From: Singulisphaera sp. GP187
Lineage (GTDB): Bacteria > Planctomycetota > Planctomycetia > Isosphaerales > Isosphaeraceae
Length of the DNA stretch: 64,000 nucleotides
Assembly: GCF_900129635.1 (NCBI RefSeq)
Contig: NZ_FSRB01000003.1
Coordinates: 558,001-622,000, forward strand
Direction of reading: 5' to 3'
Position numbers and translations under genes: made by a program
The notes under the pieces: model-generated
Database searches by the model: none
Told to the model about the DNA's origin: nothing
What the model saw: the letters and a program-made list of their open reading frames with translations, nothing else
Part shown: in pieces, positions 54,660 to 62,425 of the stretch
Position numbering within the stretch: the first letter of the stretch is position 1
How the letters are laid out: every line of letters begins with the position of its first letter

Positions 54660-55576
54660 ACGCCTTGGCCGGCGAGGACGTCGAGCGGTTCCGGGCGTTA
54701 CTGCCCGTCGGCTATGCGGCCGGGGCGGACGCCTATCGTGCCGCGGTCGAGAACCTGACGGCGGAATCGCTTTCGACGCACTACACCGACGGTCTGACCT
54801 TCTTCCATGAGACCTTCATCCCCCGCCTGATCGACCGGATCGCGGACCTGACCGGCGGGGTCTGGGACCTCTCCGGGCACGTCGCCTACGCGGCGGGCAG
54901 CGACGTCGATTTCATGACCCACGTGGTCGAGGCGGTCGCGGCCCGCGAGCCGGTCGCCCTCTTCCCGGGCGACTGGTTCGGCTTTCGGGTCGGGTCGACG
55001 CACCCGGACCAGATCCGCTGGGACGCCTCGGGCCGGGGCGCCTTGGCCTGCCTCTGTATCCCGTCGGTGCGCAATGGCCACCTGACCGATGAGATGGTCG
55101 ACTTCCTCTCGGCCGCGGACGCCTGCCTGCTGAACCTCAACCTCTATCCGACCCTCGCCCCCGACGAACGTCAGCAGGTGGCCCGGGCCCTCAATGGCTT
55201 GCTCGATCGCTCCGTGCTGTCGATCAGCTTCAGCCGCGGTTTCGGGCTGACCGCCTCGCAGCTCGGCGTGCTGTTCGTGCCACGCGATCACCCTTACCGT
55301 CGCCGGTTCGCGGCACAGTGGGATTGGTTCACCTACTTCCACAACGCCCTGGCGGCCCGCGCCTTCCTGGCCCTCGACCCCGGCCGTCTCGAACCCGTCG
55401 ATCGGGAACGCCGGGCACACGTCGCCACCTGGCTTGAGTCGCGGGGCCTGCCGTCGGTCGGGTCCGGGAGCTACTACGTCAAGTCGTTCCGGCTCGACGG
55501 CCCGGTTCCGGACCCGATCCGTCCCCTGGTCCGCGACGGCCTGGTCCGGCTCTGCTTCAAACCGCCACAGGTTTGA
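54521..55576 (+). CDS. Aminotransferase-fold protein lacking PLP lysine
   Basis: 351 residues from the ATG at 54521, selected because AAAGGAG at 54504-54510 precedes it; this overlaps the radical SAM gene by 139 bp. The layout is that of fold-type I PLP enzymes: AYAAGSDVDFMTHVVEAVAA, VALFPGDWFGFRVG, CIPSVRNGHLTDEMVDFLSA, ACLLNLNLYPTLAPDE and SISFSRGFGLTASQLGVLFV. In active aminotransferases the last block is SxSKxFG with the Schiff-base lysine; here Lys is Arg. The Asp that pairs with the PLP nitrogen (lvDexY) appears as Asn (LLNLNLY). It is thus probably a non-PLP or pseudo-enzyme. A 17-bp hairpin overlaps its stop. Confidence 0.75.
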   Translation: MLLPRTDARVGAEAPTLPLVQPPVERLGLRLTGGSVEPLVSPGQLLNALAGEDVERFRALLPVGYAAGADAYRAAVENLTAESLSTHYTDGLTFFHETFIPRLIDRIADLTGGVWDLSGHVAYAAGSDVDFMTHVVEAVAAREPVALFPGDWFGFRVGSTHPDQIRWDASGRGALACLCIPSVRNGHLTDEMVDFLSAADACLLNLNLYPTLAPDERQQVARALNGLLDRSVLSISFSRGFGLTASQLGVLFVPRDHPYRRRFAAQWDWFTYFHNALAARAFLALDPGRLEPVDRERRAHVATWLESRGLPSVGSGSYYVKSFRLDGPVPDPIRPLVRDGLVRLCFKPPQV

Positions 55577-55586
55577 AGCAGAGCCG
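55547..55586. terminator. Perfect 17-bp hairpin over the operon's last stop codon
   Basis: CGGCTCTGCTTCAAACC (55547-55563) pairs perfectly with 55570-55586, with the 6-base loop GCCACA. The stem covers the last six codons and the stop of the aminotransferase-like gene. No T-tract follows on either strand. Confidence 0.7.
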
Positions 55587-55731
55587 TGGAGGCGATCCTC
55601 CCGAGGAGACCGTCGGCCGGTTCCGGCGCACCTGACCACGTGTTGCGAGTGACTGGGTTCGGTGGTCATGAAGGAGTGCCTGCTTCCGAGACAGCTCCTT
55701 CATGCCATACCCAATACGATGGTACGCGAAA

Positions 55732-56823
55732 TCAATTCTTCGCAGCGTCGGGGCTCTTGAGCGAATCTCGGAGCGATTTGGCACGAGCCTCGAGCTTTTC
55801 CGCCTCGGCGTTGTCACCCGACTTCCGGAGCACGGCCGCGTAATCTTCGAAAGCCGCCGCCACTTCGAGGGGGTCGCCCCCGGTTCGCTCGAAGATCCCG
55901 ACCGCTCGTTTGCAGCACGCGACGGCTTCGTCCTGGTGGTCCTGGGAGAGACAGACGCGTCCCAGCTTCGAGGAGCAGCACGCCACGTGGGGATGATCCT
56001 TCCCGAGGTCAAGCTCGTAGAGGGCCAGCGCCTTCTTGAGCAACGGTTCCCCCGCGGCGGGCTTCCCCTGGCTGGCGTACAGCCAGCCGAGCGACTCGAG
56101 GCTGGCGGCAACGTCCGGGTGCTCAGCGCCAAGAACCTGCTCGCGGATCGCCAGAGCACGCTTCAGAAGCGGCTCGGCCTCGGCGTACTTCTCTTGGTCG
56201 ACGTAGAGTGAGCCGAGGTTAAACAGGGTCGGAGCGAGGTCGATGGGCTGACCACCGGCCGTCTTCTCGCGGATCGCGAGCGCACGCTTGTACGAGGCTT
56301 CGGCTTCTGGGAAGTTGCCCAGGACATGGTCGACCGTGGCCAGGTTGTCGAGCACGGCCGCGACGTTCGGATTCTCGGGTCCGTGCACCTTCTCGGCCGC
56401 CGCGAGGCAACGCGCATAAGTCGCACGAGCTTCCGCCGACCGACCCGCCGCATCGTAGACCGACGCCAGCGTATTGAGGCTGCGGATGACGTCGGCATGC
56501 TCGGCGCCAAGCGCCTTTTCGCGGATCGCGAGGGCGGCTTTGGCGAGGGGCTCGGCCTCGGCGTTTCTGCCCTCGGAGGAGAGCACCCAGGCGAGGTGGT
56601 CGAGCGTGGTGGCGCGCCGAGGGTCGTTCTCGCCAAACGCCTTCGCTTCGTTCTCGGCCACTCGGAGTCGCCGTTCCGCCTCGTCGAGGAGGCCCGCTTT
56701 GTACGCGTTCCAGCCGGCGTCATGCTCGACCTTCCAGTCCGCCCCCCGCGCCTTGGCGGCAGGGACGGAACAAGCACCAAGCAGAGCAGCCACGAACCAG
56801 ATTCTCATCGCCAGTTTCATCAT
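55732..56823 (-). CDS. Exported TPR (kinesin-light-chain-type) protein
   Basis: 363 residues from the ATG at 56823 (a second ATG follows directly), with GAGGAG upstream. A signal peptide (LAMRIWFVAALLGACSVPAA) is followed by seven or so TPR units of the 42-residue kinesin light chain/TPR_10-12 kind: AEPLAKAALAIREKALGAEH, PDVAASLESLGWLYASQGKP, AEASYKRALAIREKTAGGQP, FNLGSLYVDQEKYAEAEPLL. These form a protein-binding superhelix. There is a possible lipobox (LLGAC) near residue 18, so it may be a lipoprotein. Partner unknown. It converges with the MoxR operon. Confidence 0.88.
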   Translation of the reverse strand: MMKLAMRIWFVAALLGACSVPAAKARGADWKVEHDAGWNAYKAGLLDEAERRLRVAENEAKAFGENDPRRATTLDHLAWVLSSEGRNAEAEPLAKAALAIREKALGAEHADVIRSLNTLASVYDAAGRSAEARATYARCLAAAEKVHGPENPNVAAVLDNLATVDHVLGNFPEAEASYKRALAIREKTAGGQPIDLAPTLFNLGSLYVDQEKYAEAEPLLKRALAIREQVLGAEHPDVAASLESLGWLYASQGKPAAGEPLLKKALALYELDLGKDHPHVACCSSKLGRVCLSQDHQDEAVACCKRAVGIFERTGGDPLEVAAAFEDYAAVLRKSGDNAEAEKLEARAKSLRDSLKSPDAAKN

Positions 56824-56880
56824 TTGTCTCCTCATCCCGGGTCTCGCCACGATGTGCGTCGTCTCTCACCAGAGTTGGTT

Positions 56881-57627
56881 TCAGTCCATCGGCCGGAGCC
56901 AGGGTTTCGGGAGCCGGCTGCGCCGCCCCGTCGTCCAGTCGCGGGCTCCCGGCCCGACGGTACGGGGGCCGGAGCTACCGCTCGCCTGGGTTCGGGTGGC
57001 GCTGCCGGTGTACCGCGGCGGAGCGGCCGGCCGAGGCCCGGTCGCGGACGGGGGCGCACTCTGCGGCCCGGGGTTGGCGTAGTAGCCGACGCCCTGGGAG
57101 CCAGCGGCGTAGATGAAGCGGGGGCTTGCCGTCCCGTCGGTCGCCACGGGCGCAGGGACCTGCGACGTCATGAGCGCGAACGGCACAGTGAACGAGACCG
57201 AAGTCTCGGTAGGATCAGGCAGCCCTGAAATCTCGAAGACGACCTTCGCGCCCGAGGCCGGGACCGTTCCCAGGCCGATGGCACGAACGAGCGAGGTCGA
57301 CGGCTGGCCGGCCGCCGCCGTCGCCGGCTGAAGCCGGCGGTCGAACCAGGGACTCGGTGAGTTGGGGTGGTAAAAGGTCGCGATCGCCGTCAGGTTCGTG
57401 GCGTCAAGTCCCTTCCCGGTGGAATCCTGAGGGAAGATCCGGATTCCCTGGGTGTAGAAGAACACCTCGAATTGGTGCCGCTCGGTCTTCCCCAGGAAGC
57501 CGCCGCGGGCGCTCTTCGTCGGAGCCGGCTCGTCCTCCCCATCCGCTCGGGAGAGAAACACCAAGCTCATCAGTCCGCCAAGCAGGAGGATCCCCGCCAT
57601 CGGCACAGGTTTCAACGCTGGACGCAT
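56881..57627 (-). CDS. Exported protein of unknown function
   Basis: 248 residues from the ATG at 57627 (GAGGGAG upstream). The N-terminal helix (PMAGILLLGGLMSLVFLSRA) is a signal peptide or anchor. Residues 40-165 form a probable beta domain (GKTERHQFEVFFYTQGIRIF, SLVRAIGLGTVPASGAKVVF, ETSVSFTVPFALMTSQVP). The C-terminal 70 residues are disordered, rich in Pro, Ser, Gly and Arg. It lies 57 bp upstream of the TPR gene on the same strand, so the two may be co-expressed. No family was recognised. Confidence 0.75.
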   Translation of the reverse strand: MRPALKPVPMAGILLLGGLMSLVFLSRADGEDEPAPTKSARGGFLGKTERHQFEVFFYTQGIRIFPQDSTGKGLDATNLTAIATFYHPNSPSPWFDRRLQPATAAAGQPSTSLVRAIGLGTVPASGAKVVFEISGLPDPTETSVSFTVPFALMTSQVPAPVATDGTASPRFIYAAGSQGVGYYANPGPQSAPPSATGPRPAAPPRYTGSATRTQASGSSGPRTVGPGARDWTTGRRSRLPKPWLRPMD

Positions 57628-58340
57628 TGCAGCAATCACTCCCTCGGGATCAGTCTCATCAAGACCGCCGAATGCGGGCGCGATCGCGGCCCGACCCCAC
57701 CCGGCAGTGTCTCTCCGCTTACCGAGACGTTGCCCGTCGCCTCCGAAGGTCGGCGATCGGGGCTCTGAGATCGGGAATCAGTGGGGGTAGCCCCACCCTC
57801 TCGGGAGGGCTCAAGTCATGGCGGGTGACGGCGCAAGAGTACAGGACATGACGATCGAGGTTGATCGGCTCGCCGCCGACCTCGGCCTGGAGAGAGACCA
57901 AGGTAGCGAACCCGCTTCCGACCCTAGAATGATGAGCATTTCCCAGTGCCGCCGCAAGGCACAGGTGGCAAGGAACGTGTCGAATCTTGACAAGCCGGCA
58001 AAAGATCCGGCGAACACGTTACCACGTTCTTGTGTTCAGAGTTCCAAGATCCGTAGACTCCCACCCCTTGAGCTCGGTGGCTCGCGGTCAGGAGCCGGCC
58101 GAACCTCAATCCCATCGTCCTGATGAGGCCGTCCGGCGAATCCCCGATGACCAAAATCACCCAGTTTACCCTTTCAGACGAACCCACCCTCATATCCCTC
58201 AAGCGAATCAAAACCCGGCCATAGCGCTAACGCATCCGATTCCTCATAACCGAAATTACTAGCAATCGCCTGGCGGCGCGGTGGCACCACCCCCCAAAAG
58301 CCACGGGCAATGCACCTGCACTTACCAACAAACCGCCTCA
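57628..58340. other. Divergent intergenic region, 0.7 kb
   Basis: Promoter region for the exported protein (leftward) and the BBP2 porin (rightward). Short frames such as 57818-58123 show no coding features, and no repeat was found. Confidence 0.5.
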
Positions 58341-59684
58341 ATGCGACGGGGGTCCGCCGTGAGTCACTGGCAATTTCGATTCGGCCGAGGCTTGTTCGTA
58401 CTCCTCCTCGGAGCGAGTGCCGTGAACGCTCAGGAAATGGTGCCACCTGGATTCGAGGCTCCCGGGCCTCCGCCTCCACAGCGGCCGGCCGGCTCCGGCC
58501 TCCAGCCCGAGTCGCTCCCGGCCGAACTCGCGGAGGATGTCTCGCAGGTGCCCGTTGTGCCCAGCCTGGGGTCGACCCCGGTCTCGGACGTCCGGTTTCT
58601 GATGGACACCCTGGGTGTGAAAAACGCGTTCGGCGACAGCGGCATCCGGACGTTCGGCTGGGTGGAAGGGGGGTATACCGGCTCGTCAAGCGGGTCGGGA
58701 TTGCTCTCGGTCGAACCCCGGCAGAACCGATTCGGCAACGAGTTTTTGCTGAACCAGATCGGCCTCGTGATCCAGAAGCCGCTCAAGCAAGACCGATTCG
58801 ACATCGGCTTCAACGTTCGGTATTTTGCCGGTGCCGATGCGGCGCTGGGCCAGCCCAAGGGGGGCATCGACTCTCCGCCCGGCAATTCGCACTTCAGTCA
58901 CGACTTCCGTGACCTTTACATCTCCGCGCACTTGCCAATCTTCACCGAAGGGGGCATGGATGTGAAGGTCGGCCGGATGAACACGATCATCGGCTACAAC
59001 GGCTTCCTCGCTCCCTACCGGCCGTTCTACTCCAGCGACTACCAGTTCTTCTACTCGCAGGACGGGGCCTTCACCGGCTTCCTGCTCAACCAACATGTCA
59101 CCAGTCGGTTGGACATCTGGAGCGGGATGACCCTCGGGGCCAACACGTTCTTCACCTTGCGGAGCAACAACTCCTACTGCTACATCGGCCAGGTGAATTA
59201 CTGGCTGACGGACGAGCAGAAGACGCGGTTGACCGCCTCGGTCTACACGGGCCCAAACGCCATCTTCGCCGCCCCGGGCATGGCCGGCGACCACAACACC
59301 ACCGTCGAGCTCCGCGTCCAGCAGAACTGGAGCGAGCGCTTCGTCCAGATCGTCCAGTCCAACATGGGCTGGGATACCAACACCCCAGTCGGCACCGGCT
59401 CTTGGTATGGCCTCTATACCATCGGGATCTATCACCTGGCCCCGGAACTCGATATCCAGGGCCGTGCCGAATGGTTCGACGACGTCAAGGGCACGCGAAC
59501 CGGGATCAATACCGACTATGCCGAGGTCACTCTCGGTTTGAACTGGCACCCCAACAAGTTCCTTGAGGTCCGCCCTGAAATCCGCGGCGACTTCGCCGGC
59601 CAACCCGCCTTCGGAGGCGGGGGCGAGCCCCCGACCCACCGGAGCCAGTTGACCGGCGGGATCAGCGCCTTGATCAAGTTCTGA
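58341..59684 (+). CDS. BBP2-family outer-membrane beta-barrel porin
   Basis: 447 residues from the ATG at 58341 (a GTG at 58359 is also possible; neither has a strong binding site). A signal peptide (RFGRGLFVLLLGASAVNA) is followed by a Pro-rich linker. The barrel (from about residue 95) shows FGWVEGGYTGSSSGSG, NEFLLNQIGLVIQKPL, DFRDLYISAHLPIFTEGGMD and FYSQDGAFTGFLLNQHVTSR, matching putative beta-barrel porin-2 (BBP2, OmpL-like). It ends SQLTGGISALIKF with a terminal Phe for outer-membrane insertion. Solute unknown; proximity to urease genes may be incidental. Confidence 0.9.
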   Translation: MRRGSAVSHWQFRFGRGLFVLLLGASAVNAQEMVPPGFEAPGPPPPQRPAGSGLQPESLPAELAEDVSQVPVVPSLGSTPVSDVRFLMDTLGVKNAFGDSGIRTFGWVEGGYTGSSSGSGLLSVEPRQNRFGNEFLLNQIGLVIQKPLKQDRFDIGFNVRYFAGADAALGQPKGGIDSPPGNSHFSHDFRDLYISAHLPIFTEGGMDVKVGRMNTIIGYNGFLAPYRPFYSSDYQFFYSQDGAFTGFLLNQHVTSRLDIWSGMTLGANTFFTLRSNNSYCYIGQVNYWLTDEQKTRLTASVYTGPNAIFAAPGMAGDHNTTVELRVQQNWSERFVQIVQSNMGWDTNTPVGTGSWYGLYTIGIYHLAPELDIQGRAEWFDDVKGTRTGINTDYAEVTLGLNWHPNKFLEVRPEIRGDFAGQPAFGGGGEPPTHRSQLTGGISALIKF

Positions 59685-59711
59685 CATCAGCTCATACGGT
59701 GTCGAAAAAAT

Positions 59712-59753
59712 GAGAACGGCGATGGCAACCCTCGCGTTGCCATCGCCGTTCTC
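59712..59753. terminator. Bidirectional-type terminator hairpin
   Basis: An 18-bp perfect stem (GAGAACGGCGATGGCAAC and its complement, loop CCTCGC) lies between the convergent BBP2 and ureD genes. It is preceded by AAAAAAT and followed by CATTTG, so it could end transcripts from both sides. Confidence 0.8.
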
Positions 59754-59790
59754 CATTTGCGGACAGTCTCACCTCGTCACTTGATTGATT

Positions 59791-59821
59791 CTTGCCGGGT
59801 GGGTACAACCCGCCCGACAAG
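59791..59821. repeat. Intergenic palindrome, GGTGGGCACGGCCCACC family
   Basis: CTTGCCGGGTGGGT-ACA-ACCCGCCCGACAAG is an imperfect hairpin with the same outer arms as the copy at 62277-62307. Confidence 0.75.
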
Positions 59822-59847
59822 TCAGATCGGTTCGTCGCGGTTTCACC

Positions 59848-60792
59848 TCACTCGGAGACGACCGGGGTTGAGAACCAGTGGTTGGGGGCGAGGCCGGTCG
59901 AGTCGAGGAACCAGGGAGCAGCGACGGGACCCCCGGTCCAGGTCCCCGCCAGCCGGAGCGCTTGCTGGGCGAGGTCCGCCGTGATCGCCGTCGGGTTGCC
60001 GGCCCAACGCAGGCACAGGTCCCCGCTGTCGAGCCGGAACACCGAGCGGCGGAATAGCGGTCCGGCTTCCGCCTCGGGCACGACCTCGGGAGTCGGCCCC
60101 GACACGAACAGGCTCGCCGTCGCCAATGCCCCACCGAAGTACCAGGCCGCATCCTCGGCCGACCACGGACCGTCCCACCGGAACCGATCGCGGTAGATCA
60201 ACCGGCCAGCGCGGCGCGCCTCGAAGTCCTGCACGATCCGCGCGAACTGGAACCGCTCCGAGAGTTCGCCACGGTTGTACCGACCCGCGAACCAGATGTC
60301 CCCCCAGATCAACCGGGCGCGCGGCGCCAGCGCCACCCGCGCCCGTTGGTAGTACCGGCTCCCCTGGAACGGGATCGCCGGCCCCGGCAACACCACCAGG
60401 CAGGCGTCGTCCTCCACCTCCACCGCCCACTGCTGAGTCGCGAAGCTGGATAGCGCCGGGTGCACCCGCGTCGCCGACTGACCTGTCACCAGCGAACGCG
60501 TCCCCGCCCGCGCCTTCAGCTCCATCAGGTGGCCGTCACCGTCCATCAGGCCCGCGGTCAGGTTGATCAGGTAGAGCAGCGACGCCGGCTCGCCAGCGAT
60601 CACGAACGGTGGCATCAGACGTACCGGGACCTGCTGGTAGCAGGTCCCCAGTCGAGTTTCGTCACCCACCCGGACCAACTCGATCCGCGCCCCCCCGACC
60701 CGCGCGGCCTGATGCTCTTTGGCGCACAGGCCCTGGAATTCGGGAGGCGTCAGGAGTTCGTCACGTGTGATGCGAATTGCTCGCGAACCCAC
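59848..60792 (-). CDS. ureD: Urease accessory protein UreD
   Basis: 314 residues from a GTG at 60792: GAGGAGGT lies six bases upstream, inside the end of ureG, giving a 43-bp overlap. Conserved UreD blocks: LYLINLTAGLMDGDGHLMEL, TGQSATRVHPALSSFATQQW, LPGPAIPFQGSRYYQRARVA and LIWGDIWFAGRYNRGELSER. The protein forms a complex with UreF and UreG on apo-urease and channels Ni to the active site. The last gene of the leftward urease cluster, followed by a strong terminator hairpin. Confidence 0.92.
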   Translation of the reverse strand: MGSRAIRITRDELLTPPEFQGLCAKEHQAARVGGARIELVRVGDETRLGTCYQQVPVRLMPPFVIAGEPASLLYLINLTAGLMDGDGHLMELKARAGTRSLVTGQSATRVHPALSSFATQQWAVEVEDDACLVVLPGPAIPFQGSRYYQRARVALAPRARLIWGDIWFAGRYNRGELSERFQFARIVQDFEARRAGRLIYRDRFRWDGPWSAEDAAWYFGGALATASLFVSGPTPEVVPEAEAGPLFRRSVFRLDSGDLCLRWAGNPTAITADLAQQALRLAGTWTGGPVAAPWFLDSTGLAPNHWFSTPVVSE

Positions 60793-61538
60793 TGGATCAC
60801 CTCCTCGACACCTTCCTGCTCGCGGAGGCTGACCATCAGGAACGGACGCTCGCCCCGCATCTTGAGGCTGTCGCGCCGCATCACCTCCAGGTCGGCTCCC
60901 ACGTACGGTGCGAGGTCCGTCTTGTTGATCACCAGCAGATCGCTGTTGCAAATGCCTGGACCCCCTTTGCGGGGGATCTTGTCCCCCTCGGCCACGTCGA
61001 TCACGAAGATGAACCGGTCCGCCAGCTCGCGGGAGAAGACCGCCGTGAGGTTGTCACCACCCGACTCGACCACCACCAGCTCGAGCTTGGGGAATTGACG
61101 CTGAAAGTTGGCCACGGCGCTGAGGTTGGCGCTGGCGTCGTCGCGGATCGCCGTGTGGGGGCAGCCACCGGTCTGGACCCCGACGATTCGCTCCACCGGC
61201 AACACCTCGCGGCGCGAAAGGAACTCGGCGTCCTCATGGGTGTAGATGTCGTTGGTGATCACCGCCAGGTTGATCTCGGGCCAGAGGTGGCGGCAGAGCG
61301 CCTCGACCAGGGCCGTCTTCCCGGAGCCGACCGGCCCGGCCACGCCCAGGGTGAAGACCTGCCGCGACGGCCCGGCGTAGCGGGCCGGGCCGGGCCGGCC
61401 CATGTGGTCGTGACCGGGGTCATTGTGGAACGCGACGCCCCAGCGGGGACGCCGCCGCGACGGCCGGGTGGACCAGCCCCGCGCGTCCGACCCATCATTA
61501 AGATCGGAACATTCGAGCATAGAGTCGAGTTTGCTCAT
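60750..61538 (-). CDS. ureG: Urease accessory GTPase UreG
   Basis: 262 residues if the ATG at 61538 is used; the ATG at 61520 is an alternative, and none has a strong binding site. A non-conserved N-terminus with a small His-rich patch (FHNDPGHDHMG) leads into the SIMIBI GTPase: P-loop GVAGPVGSGKTALVEALC, ITNDIYTHEDAEFL, the Ni-binding CPH motif in GVQTGGCPHTAIRDDAS, VVVESGGDNLTAVFS, IDVAEGDKIPRKGGPGI and the NKTDLAPYVGADL guanine site. Overlaps ureF by about 41 bp and ureD by 43 bp. GTP hydrolysis drives Ni delivery to urease. Confidence 0.95.
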   Translation of the reverse strand: MSKLDSMLECSDLNDGSDARGWSTRPSRRRPRWGVAFHNDPGHDHMGRPGPARYAGPSRQVFTLGVAGPVGSGKTALVEALCRHLWPEINLAVITNDIYTHEDAEFLSRREVLPVERIVGVQTGGCPHTAIRDDASANLSAVANFQRQFPKLELVVVESGGDNLTAVFSRELADRFIFVIDVAEGDKIPRKGGPGICNSDLLVINKTDLAPYVGADLEVMRRDSLKMRGERPFLMVSLREQEGVEEVIQWVREQFASHVTNS

Positions 61539-62178
61539 CGCAGAGGATCTCGTAGTGAGGGCAACCGGCGCCCGCGGTCTCGGCAGCGCGGCCGCCGAGG
61601 TCGGGAGCCAGATCGCGGATATCGTCATGGACGTAAGCCAGCACTTGCTGGCCGTGAGTATGGCCGATCGGAATCGCGCGGACCCCAGCGCCGATCATAC
61701 CGAGGGCCGCCTGGTGCAGATAGGCCGTCAGCACGTCGTCGGCCGCGCCGCCCGCCAGCGCACCGAGCACCCCGAACGCGATCGGGTGGTGCCAGCCGGC
61801 GGTGTGTTCCGGCTCCGCGTCCATGAGCGCCGCCAAGCCGGTGGCGCACCAGGTCCAGGTCGCCCCCAAGGCCAGCAGTTGGTCGCCCATCTCCCGGCTG
61901 GCGATCCGGGTCGAAGGGGGAATGATCGACGTTTCGGCCATCTGATTCAGGGTCAGCAGCGCGCCGGAATCGCCGGCGTGGGCCGCGCGGCAGGCCGAGG
62001 CGACCAGCACCCCCTCGAGCGGACCGAGCGAGGTCCGCAGCCAGCGCCGGGTCCATTTCTCGAGCGTCTCGGGATCGTGGACCAGCCCGCGCGCGATCGC
62101 CGTTTCGAGCCCCCACGAATGGGTGTAGCCGCCGATCGGCAGGGCCGAATCGGTGATCTGAAGCAAGCGGAGATTCAT
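61498..62178 (-). CDS. ureF: Urease accessory protein UreF
   Basis: 226 residues from the ATG at 62178. All-helical UreF signature: LLQITDSALPIGGYTHSWGL, ETAIARGLVHDPETLEKWTR, ETSIIPPSTRIASREMGDQL, YLHQAALGMIGAGVRAIPIG and HTHGQQVLAYVHDDI. It bridges UreD and UreG in the maturation complex. The gap from ureC (248 bp) holds two palindromic repeats and no ureE. Confidence 0.93.
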   Translation of the reverse strand: MNLRLLQITDSALPIGGYTHSWGLETAIARGLVHDPETLEKWTRRWLRTSLGPLEGVLVASACRAAHAGDSGALLTLNQMAETSIIPPSTRIASREMGDQLLALGATWTWCATGLAALMDAEPEHTAGWHHPIAFGVLGALAGGAADDVLTAYLHQAALGMIGAGVRAIPIGHTHGQQVLAYVHDDIRDLAPDLGGRAAETAGAGCPHYEILCDEQTRLYARMFRS

Positions 62179-62197
62179 CAAAAAGCCAATCCGACTT

Positions 62198-62219
62198 ATA
62201 GGGTGAACACGGCTCACCA
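62198..62219. repeat. Intergenic palindrome, diverged copy
   Basis: TAGGGTGAACACGGCTCACC retains the GGTGxxCACGGxxCACC core and the TAGGGTG start of the copies at 18388. Confidence 0.55.
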
Positions 62220-62276
62220 GGTTTCGCCGACGAGAACGGTCACGACCGCAGTCGCGTGAACACCAAGCCAAGCGAT

Positions 62277-62307
62277 CTTGTCGGGTGGGCACGGCCCACC
62301 CGACAAG
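62277..62307. repeat. Perfect palindrome between ureC and ureF
   Basis: CTTGTCGGGTGGGC-ACG-GCCCACCCGACAAG has a perfect 14-bp stem and a 3-base loop. Being inside the urease transcript, it may stabilise or attenuate the mRNA. Confidence 0.9.
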
Positions 62308-62425
62308 AGAATTCACGCCAGCTTGCACATATTCTTAGCCTGGAAAATCCAGATCCACCAGGGTTACAGGAGGGCAGGGGAGTCCGGGCCGAGGCATTCC
62401 CCGGCCCGGACAGCCACGGCTGCGT

